The notes: generated by a model not told the origin, from the sequence alone. DNA of 64,000 bases from Streptomyces humidus (GCF_014649655.1 NZ_BMTL01000012.1:1-64000), one strand, 5' to 3'; shown: positions 25,227 to 33,308, numbered from the stretch's first letter. A program made the numbers and translations.

Positions 25227-28200
25227 GTGAGCAAGTTCGTGCGGCCGGCGCCCGAGGGCGCGGATCCCTTCGGCACGGCGCGCCTGCGCCGCGGGGTCCT
25301 GGACGCCTGGGCGACCAGCCCGGCCCGCTTCCGGGAGGACGCCAACGCCGAGGAGGACCTGGTCCTCGGCGGGTACCGGGACCGGCTCGTCGTGGAGCTC
25401 GCGCAGAACGCCGCCGACGCGGCAGCCAGGGGCGGGGTGCCGGGCCGGCTGCGGCTCACGCTGCGGGACGGCGTCCTGGTCGCGGCGAACACCGGCGCAC
25501 CGCTGGACGCGGCCGGCGTGGAGTCCCTGGCCACGCTCCGCGCCTCCGCCAAGCGCGAGGCACAGCAGTCGGGCGTCGCCGTCGGGCGGTTCGGCGTCGG
25601 GTTCGCCGCCGTGCTCGCCGTCACCGACGAGCCGGCCGTCGTCGGTCGCCACGGCGGCGTCCGCTGGGACCTGGCCGAGGCCCGCGCGCTCGCCTCCGAT
25701 ACCGCCCGGCACAGCCCCGGCCTCGGGGACGAGGTCCGGCGGCGCGACGGTCATGTGCCCCTTCTGCGGCTCCCGTTCGCCGCCCAGGGCACGGCCCCCG
25801 ACCCGTACGACACGGCCGTCATCCTCCCGCTGCGCGACGCCGCCGCGGCCGACCTCGCCGAGCGCCTCCTCGTCGCCGTCGACGACGCCCTTCTCCTCGC
25901 CCTGCCGGGGCTGGAGGAGGTCGTGATCGAGATCGGCGACGGCGCAGCCCGCACCCTGCGGCGTTCCGTCGAGGGCGTCCACACCGTCGTCTCCGACACC
26001 GGGCAGGGCACGACCCGCTGGCGGACCGCCTCCGCCCACGGCGAGCTCGCCCCGGACCTGCTCGCCGACCGCCCCGTGGAGGAGCGGCTGCGGCCCCACT
26101 GGTCGGTCACCTGGGCCGTGCCCGTCGACGACGACGGCGCTCCCGTCCGGCCGCGCACCGCGCCCGTCGTCCACGCGCCCACGCCCAGCGACGAGCCCCT
26201 CGGCGTCCCCGCCCTGCTCATCGCGTCCTTCCCGCTCGACACCACCCGCCGCCACGCGGCCCCCGGCCCGCTGACCGACCATCTGGTGCGCCGCGCCGCG
26301 GACGTGTACGCCGAACTCCTCGCCGGCTGGCGGCCGGTGGGCGCCGGCATCATCGACCTGGTGCCTGGTCCGCTGGGCAAGGGGGAGCTGGACGGGGCGC
26401 TGCGCCGGGCCGTCCTGGAGCTGCTGCCGCGCACCGCCTTCCTGCCGCCCGCCGTCCCGCCCGTGCCGGACGAGGCGCGGGAGGGCGACGGCGGCGGCGA
26501 TGACGGGAGCGACGTCGCGGTCATGCTGCCCGAAGCGCTCCGCCCCCGTGACGCCGAGGTCGTCGAGGGCGCGGGCGCCGACACGGTGCGGGTGCTGGCG
26601 GAGGTGCTGCCCACGCTGCTGCCGGCCGGGCTGGAGCGGCGCGTCGAGCTGCGCACGCTGGGCGTGACGCGGATTCCGCTCGCGGACGTCGTCGACCGGC
26701 TGGCCGGTCTGGAGAAGGACCCGCAGTGGTGGTACCGGCTCTACGACAGCCTGGCCGGAGTCGACCCGGACCGGCTCACCGGGCTGCCCGTTCCCCTGGC
26801 CGGAGGGGCGTCTTCCCAGGCGTCCTCCCCGACGTCCTCCCAGGCGTTCGGCACGGGGGGAGCGCGGACCGCCGTCGGACCGCGCCAGGTGCTGCTGCCC
26901 ACCCCGGACGCGGCCGTCCTCCACCCGGACGTCCTCGCCCGGCTCGGTCTCAAGGTCGCCCACCCGGACGCCGCGCACCCCCTGCTGGAGAAGCTCGGCG
27001 CCCTGCCCGCCACCCCGCGCGCGATCCTCACCACCCCGCAGGTGCGGGCGGCCGTCGCGGCCTCCCTGGACGACGACGGCGGGGCCTGGGACGACGAGGG
27101 CGCGCTGGACGCCGAGGAACTCGCCGACACCGTGCTCGCACTGGTCCGCGACGCGCGTCTGGAGCCCGGCGACGAGCCCTGGCTGGGCGCCCTCGCGCTG
27201 CCGGACGAGGACGGCGAACCGGTCCCCGCCGGCGAACTGGTCCTGCCGGGCAGCCCCTTCGCCTCGGTCATCCGCGAGGACGAACTCGCCTGCGTCGACG
27301 TCGAGTTCGCGGACAAGTGGGGCGAACAGCCGCTCGCCGCCTGTGGCGTGCTCGCCGGCTTCGCGCTCGTACGGGCCACGGACGTCGTCCTCGACCCGGA
27401 CGAACTGGAGCCGCGCGAGGGCGACTTCGCCGAACCCGACGACCCAGGGCTGCTGGACGCGGTGGACGTGTGGTGCGAGGACGTCCTCGACCGGTTCCCC
27501 GACAGCCCCGTGCCTCCCGTGGCCACCGAGCTGGTGGCCGTGCGCGACCTCGACCTCGTCGACGAGGACCGCTGGCCGCAGGCACTCGCCATGCTCGCCC
27601 GGCCGCCGTTGCGCGACGCGCTCACCCAGCCCGTGCGCGTCCTCCTGCCCGACGGCACCCACGAGGTCGTACGGCCCTACACCGCCTGGTGGCTGCGCGG
27701 AAACCCGGTCCTCGACGGCCGCCGCCCGGCCGGCCTCCTCGCGGCCGGCGGCGACCCGCTGCTGCACGGCCTCTACGACGAGGCCGACGCCACCGGCTTC
27801 GACGACGAGCAGGTGCTGCGCGCCCTCGGCGTGCGGACCTCGGTGGCGGCCCTGCTCGACGAGCCCGGCGGCGCGGCGGAACTGCTGGACCGCCTCGCCG
27901 ACCCGGAGCGCACCGTCGGCGCGGCCCAGCTGCACGGCCTGTACGGGGCGCTGGCCGAGCTGGATCCCGAGCAGGTGACCCTGCCGGACGAGCTGCGGGC
28001 CGTCGTCGACGGACGCGTCGAGGTCGTGGACGCCGCCGACGCGGTGGTCGTCGACTCCCCCGACCTGCTCCCCTTCACCGAGGGCGTCCCGCTGCTCCCG
28101 GTACGGCCCTCCCGCGCGGCCGAACTCGCCGAGCTGTTCCAGGTGCGGCGGCTGAGCGAGTCCGTGACCGGCGAGGTCGACTCCGAGGGCGTCGAGCACG

Positions 28201-28460
28201 ACGTCCCGGAGCCGGTGCGCGCCCTGCTCGGCCCGCGCACGCCGGCCACCTACGTCGAGCACGAGGAACTCGTCGTCGACGGCGTGGAGATCGACTGGCG
28301 CCTGACCGGCGACGGCGTCCTGCACGCGGCCACCCTGGAGGGCGTCGCGGCCGGCCTCGCCTGGGCAGCCCGCCAGTGGCCCCGCCGCTTCGAGGTGGCG
28401 GCCCTCCTGGAGGACCCGTCCAGGACGCCAGAACTGGCGAGGGACCGCTGGTTCGACTGA
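25227..28460 (+). CDS. sacsin/Hsp90-type GHKL ATPase-domain protein
   Basis: A 1077-residue protein. The GHKL ATPase motifs are seen: N-box ELAQNAADAA (Glu57, Asn61, Asp64), G1 region as AANTGAPLDAAGVESL in place of the usual D-N-G, and G2 box VGRFGVGFAAVLAVTDEP (about residues 119-136). This is the pattern of the sacsin N-terminal ATP-binding-like domain. The remaining 900 residues are Asp/Glu/Ala/Leu-rich with no recognised domain; one low-complexity Ser/Gln insert lies near residues 530-545. GAGGAGA stands 7 bases before the GTG. Chaperone-like action is inferred. The last 44 bp are repeated at 29101. Confidence 0.85.
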   Translation: MSKFVRPAPEGADPFGTARLRRGVLDAWATSPARFREDANAEEDLVLGGYRDRLVVELAQNAADAAARGGVPGRLRLTLRDGVLVAANTGAPLDAAGVESLATLRASAKREAQQSGVAVGRFGVGFAAVLAVTDEPAVVGRHGGVRWDLAEARALASDTARHSPGLGDEVRRRDGHVPLLRLPFAAQGTAPDPYDTAVILPLRDAAAADLAERLLVAVDDALLLALPGLEEVVIEIGDGAARTLRRSVEGVHTVVSDTGQGTTRWRTASAHGELAPDLLADRPVEERLRPHWSVTWAVPVDDDGAPVRPRTAPVVHAPTPSDEPLGVPALLIASFPLDTTRRHAAPGPLTDHLVRRAADVYAELLAGWRPVGAGIIDLVPGPLGKGELDGALRRAVLELLPRTAFLPPAVPPVPDEAREGDGGGDDGSDVAVMLPEALRPRDAEVVEGAGADTVRVLAEVLPTLLPAGLERRVELRTLGVTRIPLADVVDRLAGLEKDPQWWYRLYDSLAGVDPDRLTGLPVPLAGGASSQASSPTSSQAFGTGGARTAVGPRQVLLPTPDAAVLHPDVLARLGLKVAHPDAAHPLLEKLGALPATPRAILTTPQVRAAVAASLDDDGGAWDDEGALDAEELADTVLALVRDARLEPGDEPWLGALALPDEDGEPVPAGELVLPGSPFASVIREDELACVDVEFADKWGEQPLAACGVLAGFALVRATDVVLDPDELEPREGDFAEPDDPGLLDAVDVWCEDVLDRFPDSPVPPVATELVAVRDLDLVDEDRWPQALAMLARPPLRDALTQPVRVLLPDGTHEVVRPYTAWWLRGNPVLDGRRPAGLLAAGGDPLLHGLYDEADATGFDDEQVLRALGVRTSVAALLDEPGGAAELLDRLADPERTVGAAQLHGLYGALAELDPEQVTLPDELRAVVDGRVEVVDAADAVVVDSPDLLPFTEGVPLLPVRPSRAAELAELFQVRRLSESVTGEVDSEGVEHDVPEPVRALLGPRTPATYVEHEELVVDGVEIDWRLTGDGVLHAATLEGVAAGLAWAARQWPRRFEVAALLEDPSRTPELARDRWFD
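28417..28460. repeat. 44-bp direct repeat, copy 1 (end of GHKL gene)
   Basis: The last 14 codons of the GHKL gene plus its stop. It is identical over all 44 bp to 29101-29144, 684 bp downstream. Confidence 0.95.
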
Positions 28461-28501
28461 CCCCGAGGGGGCCGCCCGGTCCGACGAAAGCGTGGCACCG
28501 A

Positions 28502-28542
28502 AAGGGCCGTCCCACCGGCGAGCGTCCGGTGAGGCGGCCCTT
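28502..28542. terminator. hairpin terminator between GHKL gene and B2
   Basis: A 17-bp stem with two mismatches (28502-28518 with 28526-28542, 7-base loop) lies between converging genes. It occupies the same relative place as the perfect hairpin at 29148-29191 in the neighbouring cassette. There is no U-tract, as is usual in Streptomyces. Confidence 0.65.
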
Positions 28543-28569
28543 CGCGGACTGCATGACGATGTTCTGCGC

Positions 28570-28959
28570 CTACTCCAGGATGTGCGCGTACATCGCGCGG
28601 TGCCGTGCGTACATGCGGCCCAGCTCCCACGGGTCGCCCCGGACGTCCAAGAAGTCCAGGACGAGTGAGAACAGGTGCTGCACGGCCTGTTCGTGCTGCT
28701 CCGGGGTCAGGTGATCCGGATCCTTCCAATTTCCGACGTCCAGGTCGGGGAAGAGGTCCAGGAGGACGAGCTTGTGCCAGTAGAAGCTGCTGCACTCGCC
28801 CCTGCGGACGACCAGCCACTGGTTGAAGCCCCGCAGCATGCCACCAGAGCTGCCGACGTCCATCCCCGTGAGGAACATGGCCGTCGCGTAGTAGGTGCCG
28901 TTCAGGCCGCGCCCCTCCGGGTTGTCCCGCAGAGCCTCGATGGCTGTCCTGTCGTTCAT
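28570..28959 (-). CDS. immunity-like small protein B2
   Basis: A 129-residue soluble, helical, acidic protein, clearly homologous to B1 at 29201-29560: GLNGTYYATAMFLTGMDVGSSGGML against GLNGSYYPTAMFLTGLDLGTSGRLL, and AVQHLFSLVLDFL against AVDHLFDLLIAFL. The start at 28959 has AGGAGAGGG directly upstream. It is followed (in the direction of transcription) by a hairpin and the end of the GHKL gene. The size, acidity and position after a toxin-like fragment resemble polymorphic-toxin immunity proteins, but no named family is recognised. A C-terminal extension (GDPWELGRMYARHRAMYAHILE) is absent from B1. Confidence 0.65.
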   Translation of the reverse strand: MNDRTAIEALRDNPEGRGLNGTYYATAMFLTGMDVGSSGGMLRGFNQWLVVRRGECSSFYWHKLVLLDLFPDLDVGNWKDPDHLTPEQHEQAVQHLFSLVLDFLDVRGDPWELGRMYARHRAMYAHILE

Positions 28960-28969
28960 CCCTCTCCTG

Positions 28970-29100
28970 GAACCCGAAGTCGATGAGGTGGTGCCTGGTC
29001 CATTGGGCCTTGTAGTCGGCGATGCTGTCACCGCCCCGCCCGGTCCAGGCGTCGTAGACCCGGCCGTTGTGGACCACCACCACGTGGAACCACCAGCCCG
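28970..29100 (-). pseudogene. A2: 5'-truncated fragment of a papain-fold-like toxin C-terminus
   Basis: Reading leftward from 29100, the fragment encodes GWWFHVVVVHNGRVYDAWTG and ends ...DFGF. It aligns with the C-terminus of A1 (RHPLVVVFTGRVYDGFTAK ... DFGF). The His, then a strand, then Gly-Arg-Val-Tyr-Asp pattern is what the His-Asp part of a papain/transglutaminase-like active site looks like. The 5' end stops abruptly at the 44-bp repeat, and the stop codon found after DFGF in A1 is missing here. It is therefore a remnant, or the tail of a gene whose head was lost. Confidence 0.6.
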
Positions 29101-29144
29101 CGTCCAGGACGCCAGAACTGGCGAGGGACCGCTGGTTCGACTGA
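29101..29144. repeat. 44-bp direct repeat, copy 2 (transplanted GHKL gene end)
   Basis: An exact copy of 28417-28460, including the GHKL stop codon, sits between the truncated A2 fragment and the hairpin of the next cassette. It marks a recombination junction. Confidence 0.95.
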
Positions 29145-29147
29145 GAC

Positions 29148-29191
29148 GGACGGCCGTTCCACCGCCTGGTAAGCCGGTGGAACGGCCGTCC
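29148..29191. terminator. perfect 17-bp-stem hairpin
   Basis: A perfect 17-bp stem (29148-29164 with 29175-29191) and a 10-base loop. It lies just after the transplanted gene end and before the B1 stop, so it would end transcription of B1-A1 and of a rightward gene ending at the repeat. Confidence 0.75.
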
Positions 29192-29200
29192 CCCTGCCCG

Positions 29201-29560
29201 CTACCGGCCAGCCGGCTGCCGCTCCACCAGGAACGCGATCAAGAGGTCGAACAGGTGGTCGACCGCCGACTGCTGCTGGCTCTCCGTCAGCGATGCCCAG
29301 TGCCGGGGCCCGGTCCCGGGAAAGGCGTCCTCGATGACGAGCAGCATCCACGTGAAGCTGCTCTCCTCACCCTTGCGGGCGAGCAGCCACTCGCGGAACC
29401 CGTCCAGCAACCTCCCGGAGGTGCCCAGGTCGAGCCCGGTGAGAAACATGGCCGTGGGGTAGTACGAGCCGTTCAGGCCGAACATCCCGGTCCGGTCCCG
29501 GACCATCTCGATCAGTTCTCTGTCGCTCATGTCTCTGTCACTCATGTCTCTGCCGGTCAT
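29201..29560 (-). CDS. immunity-like small protein B1
   Basis: A 119-residue acidic helical protein homologous to B2. It begins with a 15-bp tandem repeat giving M(T/S)(G/D)RDMSDRDMSDRE, so three in-frame ATGs (29560, 29545, 29530) are possible. The first has GAGGCGG upstream and starts 8 bp after the A1 stop, implying coupling to A1. Conserved block: FGLNGSYYPTAMFLTGLDLGTSG, then WLLARKGEESSF. Proposed role: immunity or antidote to the A-type protein, inferred from order and size only. Confidence 0.65.
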   Translation of the reverse strand: MTGRDMSDRDMSDRELIEMVRDRTGMFGLNGSYYPTAMFLTGLDLGTSGRLLDGFREWLLARKGEESSFTWMLLVIEDAFPGTGPRHWASLTESQQQSAVDHLFDLLIAFLVERQPAGR

Positions 29561-29568
29561 GGTCCGCC

Positions 29569-29823
29569 TCAGAATCCGAAGTCGATGTCCTCTTTGCAGA
29601 GCCACTCGTCCTTGTACTCGGCGAGGGTCTCACCGGCTTTCGCCGTGAAGCCGTCGTAGACGCGACCGGTGAACACCACGACGAGTGGATGCCGTCCGGT
29701 TTCCGTGGGTCGGATCGGCCGGTATCCAACTGCCTCCGCCGTCCCGTGGAGAAAACCCTGCCGCCTGCACAACCGTCCCTGCGCTTCGGTCATCTGAGCA
29801 GCTGACCCAGGAATCTTCGCCAT
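29569..29823 (-). CDS. A1: short protein like a papain-fold toxin C-terminus
   Basis: An 84-residue protein whose second half (HPLVVVFTGRVYDGFTAK, then LAEYKDEW and DFGF) matches fragment A2. The His...Tyr-Asp spacing suggests the distal part of a papain-fold (Cys-His-Asp) active site. A cysteine occurs upstream (GRLCRRQGF), but whether it is catalytic is unknown. The start could be 29823 or the ATG at 29793. It is too short for a complete toxin, so it may be a displaced C-terminal module of a polymorphic toxin. It is followed 8 bp later by B1. Confidence 0.5.
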   Translation of the reverse strand: MAKIPGSAAQMTEAQGRLCRRQGFLHGTAEAVGYRPIRPTETGRHPLVVVFTGRVYDGFTAKAGETLAEYKDEWLCKEDIDFGF

Positions 29824-29893
29824 CCGTCGGGCCCGGACGTGATGCGAGCCGTGCGAACGGGAGCGTCCGGACCCTTTCCTTCAGGGGGAATGC

Positions 29894-30823
29894 ATGCGCA
29901 CACGCGCCACCGTGGTCGCCGTCGTCGGCGCCATGGCTCTGTCCGCCGTCGCCGTTCCGGCCGCGCAGGCCGCGGGGGGCGGCCCGCGCCACGCTGTGGA
30001 CACGTCGAAGGCCCTGCACGCGGCCCTCGCCGGCAAGACCGCCTTCACCGGTGCGAGCCCCGCCCGCAGCGGTGTTCCGTACCCGCTGGGCGTCACGTTC
30101 GGCAGCGTCAAGGTCAACAAGGGCCTGCCCATCGCGGCCGGCACCGGTGGCCGGGTCAGCGCGCCGGTCACGTTCAAGATCACGCACGGCGCCGGCGTCG
30201 ACCTCAGCGCGGAGGACGTCCAGCTGGACCTGGTCCTCTACCGCGGGGCGTCGTTCGCCCACCCGGTCAGAACCCTGATCGGTGACTACGCTCCGTCCTG
30301 CACCGACACCACCGCCACGGTGGCCTCCTGCAAGGGCACCATCGACATCTTGCCGTCCGAGATGCTGGACAACGTCGACGCCACGGCATGGAAGGCGGCC
30401 GGGTACGTCGTCGACTGGAACGACGTCGACCCGGCTTCCGACGACGTCGACTGGACCAAGGTCGGATACACCGAGAGCGACGCACTGGCCACCGTCAGGC
30501 TCCAGCGCCTCTCCAGGCTGACGGTCGACGCCGCTCCCGAGCCGGTGAAGAAGGGCAGGACCCTCACCGTCACGGGCAAGCTGTCGCGCGCCAACTGGGA
30601 CACGGACAAGTACGCCGGTTACGCGGGCCGGCCGGTGAAGCTGCAGTTCCGTAAGAAGGGCAGCAGCACGTACAGCACCGTCAAGTCCGTCAAGACCAGC
30701 GGTACCGGCACCCTGAGGACCACGGTCACCGCGTCCGTGGACGGTTACTACCGTTTCGTGTTCGCGGGCACCCCCACCACCCCGGCGGTCAGCGCCGCGG
30801 GGGACTTCGTCGACGTGAAGTGA
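29894..30823 (+). CDS. secreted Ig-like protein, paralogue 1
   Basis: A 309-residue secreted protein with a signal peptide (MRTRATVVAVVGAMALSAV, cleavage after AQA). The N-terminal half has a Cys pair (APSCTDTTATVASCKG) and beta-rich segments. The C-terminal 100 residues form an Ig/Big-like domain (LTVDAAPEPVKKGRTLTVTG ... KLQFRKKGSSTYSTVKSV ... GYYRFVFAGT). AGGGGGA precedes the ATG. Its C-terminus is nearly identical to that of the gene at 32463. It is probably a cell-surface or secreted binding protein; no catalytic motif is seen. Confidence 0.75.
   Translation: MRTRATVVAVVGAMALSAVAVPAAQAAGGGPRHAVDTSKALHAALAGKTAFTGASPARSGVPYPLGVTFGSVKVNKGLPIAAGTGGRVSAPVTFKITHGAGVDLSAEDVQLDLVLYRGASFAHPVRTLIGDYAPSCTDTTATVASCKGTIDILPSEMLDNVDATAWKAAGYVVDWNDVDPASDDVDWTKVGYTESDALATVRLQRLSRLTVDAAPEPVKKGRTLTVTGKLSRANWDTDKYAGYAGRPVKLQFRKKGSSTYSTVKSVKTSGTGTLRTTVTASVDGYYRFVFAGTPTTPAVSAAGDFVDVK
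30518..30823 (+). repeat. 306-bp direct repeat, copy 1
   Basis: This is the C-terminal coding part of the upstream paralogue. It aligns without gaps to 32958-33263, with most synonymous sites also shared. The two copies are in direct orientation, 2,440 bp apart. Confidence 0.85.
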
Positions 30824-30832
30824 TGTGACCGG

Positions 30833-32254
30833 TCACCGGATGCGGTGGGCTTCCCAGAAGGGGCCGAGGTCGACGTCCGTCAGGGACTGGGCGGCCTCTT
30901 CGAAGTCCTCGGTGGTGGAGACGCCGTACCAGTGGTCACGGGCGTACTGCTTGAGCAGGCGGGCCATCGTGGCGGCGCCGAGCGTGCGTTCCAGGTCGGC
31001 GAGGGCGCAGGGCCCGGCCGTGTAGACGAGGTGGTACTGACCGCGGTGCTGCGACCAGTAGGCCATCGAGGCGGTCAGCGTCGCGCTGTCGTCGGGCCAG
31101 TAGACGTCCGACCAGCAGCCGCGCGTGTCCCAGCCCTGGAAGCGGGCGTTGGCGTACTGGGCGAAGCTCTCGTCCAGCCACGGCGAGGAGTACTCGTCGT
31201 TGCCGACGATCCCGTACCACCACTGGTGTGCCACCTCGTGGACGACGGCGCCGCCCTCCTCGGTGATGCCGAGGAGGACGAGGCCGGGGTACTCCATGCC
31301 GCCGCCGAACTCCGGGGTCATCACGACGTCGAGCTCGCCGTACGGATAGCGGCCGAACTCGCCGCCGAACCGGTCGATCGAGGCGACGGCGTCCGTGCGG
31401 GTCAGCCGCACGCCCGCGTCGGGGGTGCCGGCCGCCCAGAACGACCTGACGAGCACGCCCCCGGGCGTGGTCTCGGTCGCCGAGCGGAACGGGCCCGCGG
31501 CCCACGCGAAGTCCCGCACCCGGTCGGAGACGCTGAGCGTGACGGTGCGGCCGGGGCCGCCGGGCAGGGAGCGGGTGCGGCCGGTCGCCGGCACCTTCAG
31601 GGCCGACGGGTGGTCCAGGCGGACCCGGAAGTCGCTCGCCAGGGCGTAGAAGCTCTCACCGAGCGCCACGTAGGGGTCGAGGTGCCACCCCTTCGCGTCG
31701 TGCACGGCGAGGACCGGCAGCGCGTTGCCGAGGAAGCGGTACGCGCCCTCGCGGCCGAAGCGGGCGTTGCGGTCGGGCACGGTGAGGGAGACGTCGAAGG
31801 CGATGGACGTCCGCGCACCGCGCGCGAGCGGCTCGGACAGCGTGATGCGCAGGGCCGTGCAGCCCACGGTCAGGGGCCCAGGCGTACCGCCGGCGACGTG
31901 CGACACGACGACGTGCGACACGACGACGGGGGAGGGCGGTGCGCCGGGCGTGCCGCACGCGTCCTCGCCGTTGCCCCACAGTCGCAGGTACACCTCGCGC
32001 AGGGGTTCGGGGGAGGCGTTGCGGAACGACACCCGCTGCCGTCCGGCCCAGTGCCCGCCGTCGGCGTCCGCGCGCAAGGTCACGTCGTAGCGGGCGCGAT
32101 CGGGCGTCGCCGCGGTCGTGGGCCCCGCTGACGGGCCGGACGCCGCCCCGGCATCGCTCACCCCGGTGCCGAGCGCCGCCAGCACGGCGAGCAGCACGAG
32201 GGACACGAACAGACGAGGACGGGGCACGGACGACCACGCTGCTGACGGTGACAT
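30833..32254 (-). CDS. secreted M1-family zinc metallopeptidase
   Basis: A 473-residue gluzincin. The signal peptide is about residues 14-39 (LFVSLVLLAVLAALGTGVSDAGA). The zinc site is HEVAHQWWYG (His339, Glu340, His343) with the third ligand Glu362 in WLDESFAQY. The substrate-binding GAMEN motif is replaced by GGMEYPG just upstream, as in several bacterial M1 relatives. The C-terminal ERAP-like domain is absent, so it is a compact form. A 15-bp tandem duplication gives VVVSHVVVSH. The start at 32254 is the methionine before the signal peptide. It lies between two paralogous secreted genes of opposite direction. Extracellular aminopeptidase activity is likely. Confidence 0.86.
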   Translation of the reverse strand: MSPSAAWSSVPRPRLFVSLVLLAVLAALGTGVSDAGAASGPSAGPTTAATPDRARYDVTLRADADGGHWAGRQRVSFRNASPEPLREVYLRLWGNGEDACGTPGAPPSPVVVSHVVVSHVAGGTPGPLTVGCTALRITLSEPLARGARTSIAFDVSLTVPDRNARFGREGAYRFLGNALPVLAVHDAKGWHLDPYVALGESFYALASDFRVRLDHPSALKVPATGRTRSLPGGPGRTVTLSVSDRVRDFAWAAGPFRSATETTPGGVLVRSFWAAGTPDAGVRLTRTDAVASIDRFGGEFGRYPYGELDVVMTPEFGGGMEYPGLVLLGITEEGGAVVHEVAHQWWYGIVGNDEYSSPWLDESFAQYANARFQGWDTRGCWSDVYWPDDSATLTASMAYWSQHRGQYHLVYTAGPCALADLERTLGAATMARLLKQYARDHWYGVSTTEDFEEAAQSLTDVDLGPFWEAHRIR

Positions 32255-32462
32255 GCCAGCCGATACTGTCACAACAGGCCCTGCTGGCAACGGACTTGAG
32301 CGGAATCCGACGTCGAGGTTGTCCCGCAGCCGGCGTGGGCCGGCGGCCAGAGCAGTGACTTCATCTTTACTTTCCGCCGTACAACTCACCGGATGCGTCG
32401 GCGATCTGACCTGATGGGTCAACAGACCCCGAGATCACTTCTCTCCATCTGGGGAAACGCAC

Positions 32463-33263
32463 ATGCGCATACGCGCTCTCCTCGTCGCCACCACCGGCGC
32501 CGTCGCTCTCTCCGCCCTCGCCGTTCCGGCCGCGCAGGCCGCTCCGGCGGGCCCCGCCGTCACCTTCTCCGGCGTCCAGGTCAACGGCGGCAAGAACGTC
32601 GTCGTCGGCCCGACCACGAAGGTCACGGTCCCGGCGAGCTACACCGTCACCAAGGCCGCCGGTCTGAACGCGAACTCCTTCGTCACCTTCCCCGTCCTTT
32701 ACCGGGGCACCACTCTCAACGAGTCGACCCCGGATGACCACGTCTGGATCGGCGACGAGCCCGGCACCTGCACGGCGTCCTCGCCGACGGTCCTGAAGTG
32801 CACGGCCACCCTCCAGTTCCGTCCGAAGAGCACCGAGTTCGCCGACCTGACCAACGCCGTGGCAGGTACGTGGAAGATCGGCGCCGCCGCCATCAACGCC
32901 GACGGGCTCACCACGAAGACCAACGCGGGCACCATCCAGGTGCAGCGCCAGGCGAAGCTGACGGTCGACGCCGCCCCCGAGCCGGTGAAGAAGGGCAAGG
33001 TCATCACCGTCACGGGCGCGCTGACCCGCGCGAACTGGGACACCAACCGGTACGCCGGTTACTCGGGCCAGTCGGTGAAGCTGCAGTTCCGCAAGAAGGG
33101 CAGCAGCACGTACAGCACCGTCAAGACCGTCAAGTCCAGCGCCACCGGCGGTCTGAAGACCACGGTCACGGCGTCCGTGGACGGTTACTACCGTTTCGTG
33201 TTCGCCGGCACCTCCACCACCCCGGCGGTCAGCGCCGCGGGCGACTTCGTCGACGTCAAGTGA
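32463..33263 (+). CDS. secreted Ig-like protein, paralogue 2
   Basis: A 266-residue secreted protein with signal peptide MRIRALLVATTGAVALSAL ... AQA. It has the same plan as the gene at 29894: an N-terminal beta-rich domain with two cysteines (GTCTASSPTVLKCTA), then the same Ig-like C-terminus. The N-terminal halves have diverged while the last 102 codons remain almost the same, which suggests gene conversion. GGGGAAACG precedes the ATG. Function not recognised. Confidence 0.75.
   Translation: MRIRALLVATTGAVALSALAVPAAQAAPAGPAVTFSGVQVNGGKNVVVGPTTKVTVPASYTVTKAAGLNANSFVTFPVLYRGTTLNESTPDDHVWIGDEPGTCTASSPTVLKCTATLQFRPKSTEFADLTNAVAGTWKIGAAAINADGLTTKTNAGTIQVQRQAKLTVDAAPEPVKKGKVITVTGALTRANWDTNRYAGYSGQSVKLQFRKKGSSTYSTVKTVKSSATGGLKTTVTASVDGYYRFVFAGTSTTPAVSAAGDFVDVK
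32958..33263 (+). repeat. 306-bp direct repeat, copy 2
   Basis: The partner of 30518-30823; together they flank the M1 peptidase gene. Confidence 0.85.
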
Positions 33264-33280
33264 CGTCGGACATCTGAGAG

Positions 33281-33308
33281 CGGCCGGTCCGGGATTCCGG
33301 ACCGGCCG
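33281..33308. terminator. bidirectional hairpin terminator
   Basis: A perfect 12-bp stem CGGCCGGTCCGG / CCGGACCGGCCG with a GATT loop. It lies between the converging secreted-protein and P-type ATPase genes. Confidence 0.85.

Noticed and set aside
24939..28325. Very long open frame (over 1,100 codons) antisense to the GHKL ATPase gene
   Set aside because: It is a by-product of GC-rich third positions of the real gene. It has no start context and no family similarity, and the sense frame has clear GHKL motifs.
29148..29191. Perfect 17-bp inverted repeat considered as the end of an insertion sequence
   Set aside because: There is no transposase or matching outer end. It lies between converging genes and has an imperfect counterpart at the same place in the adjacent cassette, so a terminator is the simpler reading.
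29630..30262. Minus-strand open frame across the promoter and start of the secreted protein at 29894
   Set aside because: It overlaps a gene with a clear signal peptide and ribosome-binding site and has no coding-like composition.
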